NCBI RefSeq assembly: GCF_020148005.1
Contig: NZ_JAGXFD010000001.1
Coordinates: 743,541-807,540, forward strand
Direction of reading: 5' to 3'
DNA length: 64,000 nt
Source of the DNA: Modicisalibacter tunisiensis
GTDB taxonomy: Bacteria > Pseudomonadota > Gammaproteobacteria > Pseudomonadales > Halomonadaceae
Shown here: piece by piece, positions 10,804 to 19,436 of the stretch
Layout: each line of letters opens with the position of its first letter
How positions within the stretch are numbered: the first letter of the stretch is position 1
Translations under genes and position numbers: made by a program
Notes under the pieces: generated by a model
Databases searched by the model: none
What the model was told of the DNA's origin: nothing
The model's input: the letters and a program-made list of their open reading frames with translations, nothing else

Positions 10804-11125
10804 GCCGGCCAGGCCCAGGAAAGTCACGTTCCCCCCTTCAGAAACAGCGTTTTCCCCGCCCCGCCAGGATGAGCCCTGCCCCTCTCGTCGAGCTCACGAC
10901 GCCCCTGATTTCCGGCGTTTTACTGCAACGCAAAATCAGCCTGGCGATGGGTCAATGTCAGGTTGGGCGCCCTCGCCGGCCCTCGTATCCTGACATGAGG
11001 ATTTAACGCTTTGTAACGCGTTTGTCAGCCCGCTAACGCCGAACGCATCACTCGCCGGTTCAGGCGCAGGTACGAAAACAGGCGGCCGGGCACGGGATCT
11101 TCAGGCAACAGTGTGGGGGCGTGCG
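10804..11125 (+). other. Long leader/promoter region of pgaABCD
   Basis: No gene seen in these 322 bases. Two structures stand out: a perfect 8-base inverted repeat ATGTCAGG (10955) / CCTGACAT (10989) separated by 26 bases, and three direct copies of TAACGC starting at 11004, 11014 and 11034, i.e. at 10 and 20 base steps (helical phasing). The latter looks like a regulator-binding array about 90-120 bases before pgaA. No convincing -35/-10 pair could be fixed. Confidence 0.5.
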
Positions 11126-13558
11126 ATGAACAAGCGGTCGATGACCTTGGGGACACTGGTCTGTCTGTCGGGGCTGCTCGGTGCACCCGCCGCCCTGGCC
11201 CAGAGCGGCAGCACGGATGCCCAGCGCGAGGCCTGGGTGGTCAAGGCCCGCCAGGGCGAGCGCGATGCGGCGATCGACGGCCTCAAGGCGCTCTACGCGC
11301 GCACCGGCGACACGCGGGTCCTCGACGACCTGATCGCGCTGCTGGTGCGCGCCGGCCGGCTCGAGGAGGCGCTGAACGCCTGCGGCCCCTGCCGGGCCGA
11401 GGACTACTCCGAGACCAGCCTGGTCGCCCTGGGCGGCGCGGCGCGCCAGCTCGGCCGCCCCGAGCGCGCCCAGGAGTTCTTCCGGGAGCTGACCCTGCGC
11501 GACCCCAACAACCCCCAGGGCTGGCTGGGGCTGGCGCTGACCCATACCGACCTGGGCAACGTCGAGTCGGCCGGCTGGGCACTGGCCCGCTACGAGGAAA
11601 CCTTCGGCCGTACCGACGAGTACCTCGAGGCCCGTGCCTACCTGGCCGCGCGCACCGACAACACCCTTGGCGAGCTGCAGGCCCGCCAGCGTCTGGTCGA
11701 GCGCCAGCCCGAGAACGACCAGGAGGTCAAGGCGCTCTACCGGCTGGCCGTCACCCTCGGCGCCAGCGCCGCCGCCCAGCGGATGATGAGCGAGCATCCC
11801 GATGTCTTCACCGAGGCCGACCGGCTCTGGCTGCGCTACTACGATGCGGTCGCCAGCCTGCGCCTGGCCGACAGCACCGGCGACCTGAGCCATGCCGAGC
11901 AGGGCCTGGCGGGGCTGAACGCGGTCATCGCCGACGAGCGCTCCGCCCCCGGGCTGGTGCAGCGCGCCGAGTACGACAAGGTCGTCGCCCTGGCGACCCT
12001 GCGCCGCTTCCGCGACGCCGAGGCGCTGGCCGCCACGCTCGAGACCCGCTACGGCCCGCTGCCCAACTACGTGCAGGAAGCCCGGGCCGACGCCCTGAGC
12101 GGCCTGGGGCGCCCCGGCGAGGCGCGACGCCTCTACCAGTCGCTGGTGGCCTCCAACCCCGGCAAGGCCCGCGACGTCGATCACCCGCTCTATGAATCGC
12201 TGATCTACGCCTACGCCGACGCCCAGCAGTACGGCCGGGCCAACGACCTCCTCGAGCGCTGGAAGGCCGAGGAGCCGGCCACCCGCTGGGACTTCACCGG
12301 CACCCGGCGCATCGACAACCCCAACTTCGAGAAGGTGCGCTACCTGGAGGTCATGCTCACGGCCTGGCGCGGCGACGAGGACGGCGCCGAGGCGCAGCTC
12401 GACGACTACCTCGCCGAGGCCCCCGGCAGTGCCTCGCTGTGGCGCATCAAGGGCGACCTGTACCGCTGGCGCGGCTGGCCGCGCCAGGCGGAGCAGGCCT
12501 ATCGCGAGGCCGCCGACCGCCGACCGCCGGACAGCCGCCAGGCGGCCGACTACGGCATTCTCGGCGCGCGCCTCGACCGCGGGCAGTGGCGTGACACGGT
12601 CGCCGCCATCAAGCAGGAAGTCGCGACTCGCCCGCCCAGCGTCGCGCTCGAGGGCCTCGAGCGCGACTGGCGCGAGCAGCGCGCCGGCAAGCTGTCGATC
12701 CAGGCCGAGCGGGGCGACACCCAGGGCAACGGCGTGCAGAGCTCCCGCGACTGGCGCTACGAGACCCGCCTCGATGCCCCGCGCAACGACGCCGGCTCGC
12801 GCTTCTTCGCCCAGCGCATCGGCATCTACGGCAAGTACAACGGCGACAATCTGTACGCCGCCTACGATGCCGCCGGCTACGAATTCAACCTCTACCCGGC
12901 GACGCTCTCCCTGGCGGTGGGCCGGGGCGCTCAGCTCAACGAGGACTGGCTGGCCTGGGGCCGCTTCAACTACGCCTTCTCGGATTTCTGGTCGATCAAC
13001 GCCAGCGCCGAGCTGAATACCGCCCAGACCCCGCTGCGCGCCCTCAACGACGACGTGCGGGCCGACCGCTACAGCCTCGGCGCCAGGTACCGGCGCGACG
13101 AGAAGGGCGAGGGCGGCCTGGGTCTGGCCCTGACCGACTTCGACGACGGCAACCTGCGTCGCGAGGTCTTCGCCTACTGGGACGAGGACCTGATCCATCA
13201 CGACGCCTGGCGGCTCAACGGCCAGCTGTTCGTCGGCGGCTCGCAGAACGACACCGTCGAGGCCAGCTACTACAACCCCGCCAGCGACATCAGCACCAGC
13301 GGCCAGCTCGCCTTGAGCTACCTGCTGCCGCTGGGCTACCGCAAGGGCTTCACCCAGACGCTGACCCTCGGCGGCGGCAACTACTGGGAGGAGAACTACG
13401 GCAGCGACGCCACCTGGCAGATCGGCTACGCCCACCAGTGGAGCCTCGAGCCCGACCTGATCGTGAGCTACGGCATCTCGCGGCAGAAGGCCGTCTACGA
13501 CGGCGACCCGGAATACGGCAACTTCATCACCGCCGGCATCGAATGGAGGTTCCTGTGA
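11126..13558 (+). CDS. pgaA: Poly-beta-1,6-GlcNAc export porin PgaA
   Basis: Predicted 810 residues, close to the usual PgaA length. A signal peptide ending in PAALA (about residues 1-24) is followed by a TPR superhelix of about 500 residues (repeated ...ALYARTGDTR..., LTLRDPNNPQGWLGLALTH) and a C-terminal outer-membrane beta-barrel ending in an aromatic residue pattern (FITAGIEWRFL). PgaA exports partly deacetylated PNAG, the biofilm adhesin, across the outer membrane. ATG 11126 is chosen over one 15 bases upstream because the signal peptide starts there. Its stop overlaps the GTG start of pgaB. Confidence 0.93.
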   Translation: MNKRSMTLGTLVCLSGLLGAPAALAQSGSTDAQREAWVVKARQGERDAAIDGLKALYARTGDTRVLDDLIALLVRAGRLEEALNACGPCRAEDYSETSLVALGGAARQLGRPERAQEFFRELTLRDPNNPQGWLGLALTHTDLGNVESAGWALARYEETFGRTDEYLEARAYLAARTDNTLGELQARQRLVERQPENDQEVKALYRLAVTLGASAAAQRMMSEHPDVFTEADRLWLRYYDAVASLRLADSTGDLSHAEQGLAGLNAVIADERSAPGLVQRAEYDKVVALATLRRFRDAEALAATLETRYGPLPNYVQEARADALSGLGRPGEARRLYQSLVASNPGKARDVDHPLYESLIYAYADAQQYGRANDLLERWKAEEPATRWDFTGTRRIDNPNFEKVRYLEVMLTAWRGDEDGAEAQLDDYLAEAPGSASLWRIKGDLYRWRGWPRQAEQAYREAADRRPPDSRQAADYGILGARLDRGQWRDTVAAIKQEVATRPPSVALEGLERDWREQRAGKLSIQAERGDTQGNGVQSSRDWRYETRLDAPRNDAGSRFFAQRIGIYGKYNGDNLYAAYDAAGYEFNLYPATLSLAVGRGAQLNEDWLAWGRFNYAFSDFWSINASAELNTAQTPLRALNDDVRADRYSLGARYRRDEKGEGGLGLALTDFDDGNLRREVFAYWDEDLIHHDAWRLNGQLFVGGSQNDTVEASYYNPASDISTSGQLALSYLLPLGYRKGFTQTLTLGGGNYWEENYGSDATWQIGYAHQWSLEPDLIVSYGISRQKAVYDGDPEYGNFITAGIEWRFL

Positions 13559-15513
13559 ACACGCGGCTGCTTGCCCTGCTGGCACTGTGCCTGACCCTGG
13601 CCCTCGCCGCCCCGGCGTTCGCCGGCCGTCAGCCCGGCGACGTGGCGGTGATCAGCTATCACGACATCGTCGATCTGGATCGCACCCCGAACCAGAAGCT
13701 CTACCCCCAGACGATCACCCGCAACATGCTGATCCAGCACTTCAACCTGATCGCCGAGCTGGGCTACCGGCCGGTCAGCCTGCAGCAGGTGCTGGACGCC
13801 CGCGACGGCAAGCAACCGTTGCCGGACAGGGCCGTGCTGCTGACCTTCGACGACGGCTATCGCAGCTTCTACGACATCGTCTATCCGCTGCTCAAGCTCT
13901 ACAACTACCCGGCGGTGGCCGCCATCGTCGGCAGCTGGCTGGACGTGCCGCCGGGCCAGCAGGTGCTGTACGGCAACGACCGGCTGCCGCGCTCGCACTT
14001 CATGACCTGGGACCAGCTGCGCGAGATGGACGCCTCGGGCCGGGTCGAGATCGCCTCGCACACCTACGCCCTGCACTACGGGCTGGTGGGCAACCCCTTC
14101 GGCAACCAGCAGCCGGCGGCCGTGACCAGTGCCTGGACGCCGCAGGGCTACGAGGATGCCGCCGCCTACCGCGCCCGCATCCGCGAGGACTTCCGTCGCT
14201 CCCAGGAACGCATGCGCCAGGAGCTGGGCCACCCGGCCCGGGCGATGGTCTGGCCCTACGGCGCCTACAGCGAGGCCACCCTGCAGATGGCCGCCGACGC
14301 GGGCATGCCGACCACCTTCAACCTGATCTCGCGCATGGATAACATCGACGACGGCACCCGGGCCATGGGCCGCTATCTGGTGGACCAGGAGACCTCCCTG
14401 CAGTACCTGCAAGAGATCTTCGCCGGCAGGACCTGGGACCGCACGACCAAGCGCATCGTGCATGTCGACCTCGACTACGTCTACGACCCCGATCCCGCCC
14501 AGCAGGCGCACAACCTCGACCGGCTGCTCGACCGCATCAAGGCCTACGGGGTGAGTACCGTCTACCTGCAGGCCTTCGCCGACGCCGACGGCAACGGCGT
14601 CGCCGAGGCGCTGTACTTCCCCAACCGCCACATGCCGGTCAAGGCCGACCTGTTCAATCGCGTCGCCTGGCAGCTGAAGAAGCGTGCCGGCGTCCAGGTC
14701 TACGCCTGGATGCCGGTGATGGCCTTCAACCTGGGGCCGGGCTACCAGTACGTCAGCGACCTGCGGCTGGGCAAGCCCAACCCGCAGAACTATCGCCGCC
14801 TGTCGCCCTACGTGGCGGAAAATCGCCGGATCATCGACGACATCTACGAGGACCTGGGCCTGTACACCAAGTTCGACGGCCTGCTGTTCCACGACGACGG
14901 CTTCTTCAGCGACTACGAGGACGCCGGCACCGCCGCGCTGGCCTGGTATCACCAGAAGTGGGGGCTGCCCCCCGGGGTCTCGCTGATCCGTCAGGACAAG
15001 GCACTGATGGCGCGCTGGACGCAGCACAAGACACGCTTTCTGATCGACTTCACGAAGCAGCTGGCCCAGGCCGCCGACCGCTACCGCCTGCACGACGAGC
15101 GGACCCTGCGCACGGCCCGTAACGTCTACGCGCCGGTGGTGCTCGACCCCGAGAGCCGCGCCTGGTTCGCCCAGGACCTCGAGGCCTTCGCCGACGCCTA
15201 CGACTACACCGCGGTGATGGCGATGCCCTACATGGAGGGCGCCAACGACGACGAGCTGTGGCTGCGTCGGCTGGCCCGCGACGCCCTGGCCCGGGTGCCG
15301 AGCGACAAGCTGGTCTTCGAGCTGCAGGCCACCGACTGGCGCGACAAGTCACCGGTGCCCAGCGCCACGCTGGGACGCTGGATGCAGGTGATCCGCGAGG
15401 CCGGCGTGCGCAACTACGGCTACTACCCCGACGACTTCCTCAACAACCATCCGGACGCGGGCGTGCTGCGCCGCAACTTCTCGTTGACCGCCCGCCTGGG
15501 AGCCCGGCCATGA
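13555..15513 (+). CDS. pgaB: PNAG N-deacetylase / glycoside hydrolase PgaB
   Basis: Predicted 652 residues starting at GTG 13555 within the pgaA stop, with AATGGAGG upstream. The N-terminal NodB-type deacetylase domain has the metal Asp pair in LLTFDDGYRSF, the His motif EIASHTYALHYG and WPYGAYSE. The C-terminal glycoside-hydrolase-like domain (about residues 300-640) contains the LFHDDGFFSDYED acidic cleft that binds PNAG. The signal peptide ends AAPAFAG without a lipobox cysteine, unlike lipoprotein PgaB of E. coli, so this one looks like a soluble periplasmic form. It partly deacetylates PNAG before export by PgaA. Confidence 0.92.
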   Translation: MNTRLLALLALCLTLALAAPAFAGRQPGDVAVISYHDIVDLDRTPNQKLYPQTITRNMLIQHFNLIAELGYRPVSLQQVLDARDGKQPLPDRAVLLTFDDGYRSFYDIVYPLLKLYNYPAVAAIVGSWLDVPPGQQVLYGNDRLPRSHFMTWDQLREMDASGRVEIASHTYALHYGLVGNPFGNQQPAAVTSAWTPQGYEDAAAYRARIREDFRRSQERMRQELGHPARAMVWPYGAYSEATLQMAADAGMPTTFNLISRMDNIDDGTRAMGRYLVDQETSLQYLQEIFAGRTWDRTTKRIVHVDLDYVYDPDPAQQAHNLDRLLDRIKAYGVSTVYLQAFADADGNGVAEALYFPNRHMPVKADLFNRVAWQLKKRAGVQVYAWMPVMAFNLGPGYQYVSDLRLGKPNPQNYRRLSPYVAENRRIIDDIYEDLGLYTKFDGLLFHDDGFFSDYEDAGTAALAWYHQKWGLPPGVSLIRQDKALMARWTQHKTRFLIDFTKQLAQAADRYRLHDERTLRTARNVYAPVVLDPESRAWFAQDLEAFADAYDYTAVMAMPYMEGANDDELWLRRLARDALARVPSDKLVFELQATDWRDKSPVPSATLGRWMQVIREAGVRNYGYYPDDFLNNHPDAGVLRRNFSLTARLGARP

Positions 15514-16775
15514 CGTCCACGGAACTGCTTGAACTCCTGGTGCTGTTCACCGTCGGCTATCCCAGCCTGATGGCGACCATCTGGATCTCCGGCGGCCTCT
15601 ACTACTACTTCCACTGGGAGCGCCGACAGGCCCACGAGATGGTGACCCCCTCGCGGGAGGACGACCCCTGGGTGACGGTGCTGGTGCCCTGCCACAACGA
15701 GGCCGCGCACATCGACGAGACCATCGGCCATCTGTTTCGGCAGAACTACCTCAACTACGAGGTGATCGCCATCAACGACGGCTCCCGGGACGACACCGGC
15801 GCCCGGCTCGACGCCCTGGCCCGGCAGTACGCGAACCTCACGGTGCTGCACCAGGCCAACCAGGGCAAGGCCGCGGCCATGAACAACGGCCTGCACCACG
15901 CCCACGGCGAGATCGTGGTGGGCATCGACGGCGACGCCGTGCTCGACTACGACGCCCTGTTCTGGATGGTGGCGCACTTCCGCCAGAGCCCCCGGGTGGG
16001 CAGCGTCACCGGCAACCCCCGGGTGCGTACCCGCTCGACCGCGATCGGCAAGATCCAGACCGGCGAGTTCTCGTCGATCATCGGCCTGATCAAGCGTGCC
16101 CAGCGCATCTACGGCATGGTGTTCACCATCTCCGGGGTGGTCTGCGCCTTCCGCCGGAGCGCCCTGCAGCAGGTCGGCGCCTGGAGCACCGACATGATCA
16201 CCGAGGACATCGACGTCAGCTGGAAGCTGCAGCTCGCCGGCTGGCAGGTGCGCTACGAGCCCCGGGCGGTCTGCTGGGTGCTGATGCCCGAAACCCTGCG
16301 CGGCCTCTACCGCCAGCGCCTGCGCTGGGCCCAGGGCGGCGCCGAGGCCTTCCTGCGCCACCTGGGCGCCGCCCTGCACTGGCGCAACCGCCGCTTCTGG
16401 CCGCTGCTCGTCGAGTACGTGATCAGCGTGACCTGGTGCTACGGCATGCTGGTCCTGGCGACCCTGTGGGTGGTCGATCTGGCGATGGCCGCGCCGGTCT
16501 CGAGCTGGTCGCCGCTGGAGGCGCTGCTGCGCTGGTCCGGCGGCCTGCTGGTCATGCTCTGCCTGCTGCAGTTCGCGGTCAGCTTCTTCATCGACAGCCG
16601 GTACGACCGGGCCATGCTCAAGTGCCTGTTCTGGTGCATCTGGTACCCGTTCTTCTACTGGCTGATCAACATGGCCACCGTGGTGGTGGCCTTCCCCAAG
16701 GCCGTGGTGCGCCGCCGTGGGCAGCTTGCCATCTGGACCAGCCCTGACAGAGGAGAGCGCTTCCGTGAACCATGA
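15510..16775 (+). CDS. pgaC: PNAG synthase catalytic subunit PgaC
   Basis: Predicted 421-residue GT2 membrane glycosyltransferase. An N-terminal transmembrane segment is followed by the GT-A domain with LVPCHNEAAHIDET, INDGSRDD, GIDGDAVLD (metal Asp), TEDIDVSW and the processivity motif QRLRWAQGG, then two to three C-terminal membrane spans. It polymerises UDP-GlcNAc into beta-1,6-linked polymer and, with PgaD, is activated by c-di-GMP in E. coli. It overlaps pgaB by four bases (ATGA). Confidence 0.94.
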   Translation: MTSTELLELLVLFTVGYPSLMATIWISGGLYYYFHWERRQAHEMVTPSREDDPWVTVLVPCHNEAAHIDETIGHLFRQNYLNYEVIAINDGSRDDTGARLDALARQYANLTVLHQANQGKAAAMNNGLHHAHGEIVVGIDGDAVLDYDALFWMVAHFRQSPRVGSVTGNPRVRTRSTAIGKIQTGEFSSIIGLIKRAQRIYGMVFTISGVVCAFRRSALQQVGAWSTDMITEDIDVSWKLQLAGWQVRYEPRAVCWVLMPETLRGLYRQRLRWAQGGAEAFLRHLGAALHWRNRRFWPLLVEYVISVTWCYGMLVLATLWVVDLAMAAPVSSWSPLEALLRWSGGLLVMLCLLQFAVSFFIDSRYDRAMLKCLFWCIWYPFFYWLINMATVVVAFPKAVVRRRGQLAIWTSPDRGERFREP

Positions 16776-17061
16776 ACTCGGCTCGATGATCATCGACAAT
16801 CCCGGACGCCGCAGCCTGAGCTACCGGCTGCGCGATACCGCCCTGGTGATGGCCACCCTGGGCCTGTGGGGTCTGTTCGCCCTCCAGATCTGGAGCACGC
16901 TGGCGAGCAGTGAATTCCTGATCGAGCAGGCCTATGCCCTGGCCGTGCTCAAGCTCACCGCGCTGGACTTCGTCGGCGTGTTCTTCCTGCTGCACAGCTG
17001 GGTGATCTACGAACGCCTGCTGTTCCGCTGGCGACAGCGGATTGCGACTCGACACGCGTGA
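16765..17061 (+). CDS. pgaD: PgaD accessory subunit
   Basis: Predicted 98-residue protein with two hydrophobic helices (about residues 22-45 and 60-80), the size and topology of PgaD, the inner-membrane partner needed for PgaC activity and c-di-GMP responsiveness. The start is read as GTG 16765 because AGAGGAGAG lies seven bases upstream, giving an 11-base overlap with pgaC. N-terminal IIDNPGRRSLSYRLRDT resembles the conserved cytosolic entry segment of PgaD proteins. Confidence 0.85.
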   Translation: MNHELGSMIIDNPGRRSLSYRLRDTALVMATLGLWGLFALQIWSTLASSEFLIEQAYALAVLKLTALDFVGVFFLLHSWVIYERLLFRWRQRIATRHA

Positions 17062-17129
17062 CCCGAAGCGGGCAACAGAGGCCGGGGCCGCCGGGCGGGA
17101 TCGCGCTCGGCGGCGGTCCGGTGGCGTCT

Positions 17130-17165
17130 GCATCGCGACTGACGTCGCTCCCACGGCCGGGCGCC
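17130..17165. repeat. Dispersed REP-like unit
   Basis: Contains CATCGCGACTGACGTCGC followed by TCCCACGGCC, one half of the repeat found four times at 37.2-37.6 kb and once near 35.58 kb. It lies between the converging pgaD and diguanylate cyclase genes. The GCGACTGACGTCGC core is a near-palindrome. Confidence 0.65.
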
Positions 17166-17190
17166 GGGCGAACAGCCTGCCGGGAGAAGA

Positions 17191-18228
17191 TCACCGCTCG
17201 CTGTGCCCGGAGCACGAATCGGGAGGCGAGTCGTGGCATTCGATGCGATTGCGGCCGTGTCGCTTGGCACGATAGAGGGCGTGATCGGCGCGGACGAACA
17301 GGCTGTCGAAGCCGTCATGCGCCTGACGGTCGGCCAGCCCCACGCTCAGGGTCACGTCGGCATCGATCGACCAGGCGTGCGCGGCCACCGTCCGGCGCAG
17401 GCGTTCCATGGCGCTGCACGCCTGGCGGGCATCGGCCTCGGGCAGCAGCACGGCGAACTCCTCGCCGCCGACCCGGAAGATGGCGTCGTGATCGCGGAAG
17501 GTCGCTCGCATCAGCCCGGCCAGCTGCTCCAGGATCCGGTCGCCCTCGGGATGGCCATGGCGGTCGTTGATGGCCTTGAAATGATCGATGTCCATCAGCG
17601 CCAGCGTCAGCGGCGCGCTTTCGCCGTCCTCGGCCTCCTTCAGCCAGGCGGCGAGCGTCTCGTTGAAGGCGCGCCGGTTCTTCAGGCGTGTCAGGGCGTC
17701 GCTGTAGGCCCAGTGCTCGAGGTGGCGATTCTGCTCGAGCAGCTCCCGGCGGTGGGCTTCCAGATCGGTCTTCAGCGCCTCGAGCTCCGCCACCGCGGCG
17801 ACCTTGTCCTGCAGCGCGCGCTCCGTGGTCCGGCGCGCCTGGATCAGCTCGCGCTCGAGGCGACTCTTGCGCCGGATCGGCATCAGCGCCCAGTGCCACT
17901 GCGCCTGCCCGGCCGCCCCGCGGCGCTCGATGCCGCACAGCACGGGGATCTCCCCGCCCCCGGCGGTCTTCAGCGCCAGATGCACCTCCTCGGCCTGTCC
18001 CGCCTGCTCGAGCTGCGCCACCACATGCCAGTGCAGCAGGGTGCGGGCACTCGCCGTCAGCCAGTCTTCCAGGGCCTCGCCCGCCAGCGCCGGCACCCCC
18101 AGCCAGTCGTGCAGGCGCTGGTTGGCCGCCACCACCTCGCCCGAGGGCGAGGTGATCATCAGTCCGCAGGGCGCCGTCAGCCACGCCGTGAGGGTGTCGT
18201 CCGCCCTCCGTGGCGCTTCCGGCCTCAT
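17191..18228 (-). CDS. Diguanylate cyclase with PAS-like sensor domain
   Basis: Predicted 345 residues. An N-terminal PAS-like region (about 10-125, beginning APCGLMITSPSGEVVAANQRLHDWLG) is followed by a coiled coil (about 135-185) and a GGDEF domain. The active-site signature is GGEEF, and an RxxD inhibitory site (RDHD) lies exactly five residues before it, so the enzyme should make c-di-GMP and be subject to product inhibition. No membrane segment is seen. Its ATG overlaps the stop of the upstream RsbQ-like hydrolase gene (ATGA), which suggests co-translation and a functional pair. It converges on pgaABCD, whose synthase needs c-di-GMP. Confidence 0.9.
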   Translation of the reverse strand: MRPEAPRRADDTLTAWLTAPCGLMITSPSGEVVAANQRLHDWLGVPALAGEALEDWLTASARTLLHWHVVAQLEQAGQAEEVHLALKTAGGGEIPVLCGIERRGAAGQAQWHWALMPIRRKSRLERELIQARRTTERALQDKVAAVAELEALKTDLEAHRRELLEQNRHLEHWAYSDALTRLKNRRAFNETLAAWLKEAEDGESAPLTLALMDIDHFKAINDRHGHPEGDRILEQLAGLMRATFRDHDAIFRVGGEEFAVLLPEADARQACSAMERLRRTVAAHAWSIDADVTLSVGLADRQAHDGFDSLFVRADHALYRAKRHGRNRIECHDSPPDSCSGHSER

Positions 18229-19034
18229 GCCGTGATCCAGGCGCGCAGGGCGTCGGCCAGCATCTCCGGCGCGCGGATCTGCGGATAGTGCCCCTCGACC
18301 GGCAGCCACGCGAGGCGCGCGTTCGGCAGCTGCGCGGCCAGGTACTCCGCCCCCTCCCGGGATACCACGGCGTCCCCATCGGTCTGCGCGACCACGACGG
18401 GCACCGTCACCTCGGCCAGCCGCGAGCGGGTATCGCTGAAGAAGAGCACCTCGGCGAAGCGCCGCGCGACCACCGCCTCGGTGGCCAGGAACTGCTCGCG
18501 CAGCTGCGCTTCCGCCGGCGCCGGTGCCGACACCCCGATCACGTCGGCGGCCATGCGCCCGGCCCAGTCGAAGTGGTTCTGCTCCATCATGTCCAGCAGG
18601 GCATGGATATCCTCGGGCTCGAACCCGCCGTGATAGTCGGGCGCGTCGTTGAGATAACGGCTCGAGGCATTGATCATGATCAGCTGGCGGAACCGCTCGG
18701 GGCACCGTCGCGCCGCCAGCATGGCGATGATGCCGCCGATGGAATGCCCCACCACCACCAACGGCTCATCTCCGAGCGACTCGACCAGCACCAGCAGGTC
18801 GTCGGCGTAGGCATCGAGCGTGGTGTAGTTCGCCAGCTCGGTGGCCTCGCGGATGGCCCGCCCGGTTCCCGCGTGGTCGAAGCGGATCAGCCGATAGTCC
18901 CCGCCCAGCTGCTCGCACAGCGGCTGCCAGAGGCTCTGCTCGTAGCCGAAGCCGTTGACCAGCAGGACCGGTAACCGGCCGCTGCCCGTGATGCTAATCC
19001 CGTGGGTTCCCTTGTCCGAAGCTGTTCTTTTCAT
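18225..19034 (-). CDS. RsbQ/KAI2-type alpha/beta hydrolase (PAS partner)
   Basis: Predicted 269 residues. The catalytic Ser98 is in VGHSIGG, with acid QTDGD and His in VEGHYPQ. The stretch ASSRYLNDAPDYHGGFE, then LLDMMEQN, matches the very distinctive region of Bacillus RsbQ (CYLNDPPEYYGGFE and LLEMMEKN, quoted from memory), the hydrolase needed by the PAS domain of RsbP, and is also shared by plant D14/KAI2 receptors. I infer that this enzyme generates or delivers a small hydrophobic signal to the PAS-like domain of the diguanylate cyclase encoded in the overlapping downstream gene. No signal peptide, so cytoplasmic. Confidence 0.87.
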   Translation of the reverse strand: MKRTASDKGTHGISITGSGRLPVLLVNGFGYEQSLWQPLCEQLGGDYRLIRFDHAGTGRAIREATELANYTTLDAYADDLLVLVESLGDEPLVVVGHSIGGIIAMLAARRCPERFRQLIMINASSRYLNDAPDYHGGFEPEDIHALLDMMEQNHFDWAGRMAADVIGVSAPAPAEAQLREQFLATEAVVARRFAEVLFFSDTRSRLAEVTVPVVVAQTDGDAVVSREGAEYLAAQLPNARLAWLPVEGHYPQIRAPEMLADALRAWITA

Positions 19035-19089
19035 GTGACCGCCAGGGTTGAAAACTATCGAGTCAATGCAAGGCCGTTCCCGTAGCCAC

Positions 19090-19109
19090 GGTCAAATGTT
19101 TGTTTGACC
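19090..19109. promoter_or_regulatory. 20-bp palindromic operator candidate
   Basis: Perfect arms GGTCAAA and TTTGACC separated by TGTTTG, 56 bases upstream of the RsbQ-like gene in the 402 bp divergent region shared with the ftsH-like gene. The regulator is unknown. Confidence 0.5.
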
Positions 19110-19287
19110 ATCAACAATGGCCTTGATGGCGGCCTGAACCAGCCTAATCGGACTCGAGGCAGGAGCGCCATAGCCTGAGGATCGGTTCGTCGCAAAAAAG
19201 CGACAACTGTGACGCGATACATCCGGAAAGACGCGCCACGACTGTCGACCTGTCTCGCCACCTCGACCGGCGCCGCTCCCACAGGGA

Positions 19288-19301
19288 TTGACCCACGTCA
19301 A
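19288..19301. promoter_or_regulatory. Fnr/Anr-like box upstream of ftsH-like gene
   Basis: TTGAC-CCAC-GTCAA is a perfect dyad close to the Fnr/Anr consensus TTGAT-N4-ATCAA. It has the same half-sites as the box upstream of narK in this window. It lies 136 bases before the ftsH-like start. Nothing else gene-like is seen in 19035-19436. Confidence 0.5.
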
Positions 19302-19436
19302 CGCAATCGGCGCCCGAGGCCGGTATGCCTTTCCCGTAGCCCCGCCGGCGTCATGGCTGCCCGGAAACAACCCCGAGACCGGCGCAGGGTGACATACACT
19401 GAACCGGAGACAGGGCGATCCGGAGGGAGGCGGGAC

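Noticed and set aside
10804-11125. pgaA leader as a CsrA target of the tandem RNAs
   Set aside because: Only about four scattered GGA motifs occur in 322 bases, none at the ribosome site and none in clear hairpin loops, which is background density for this GC content.
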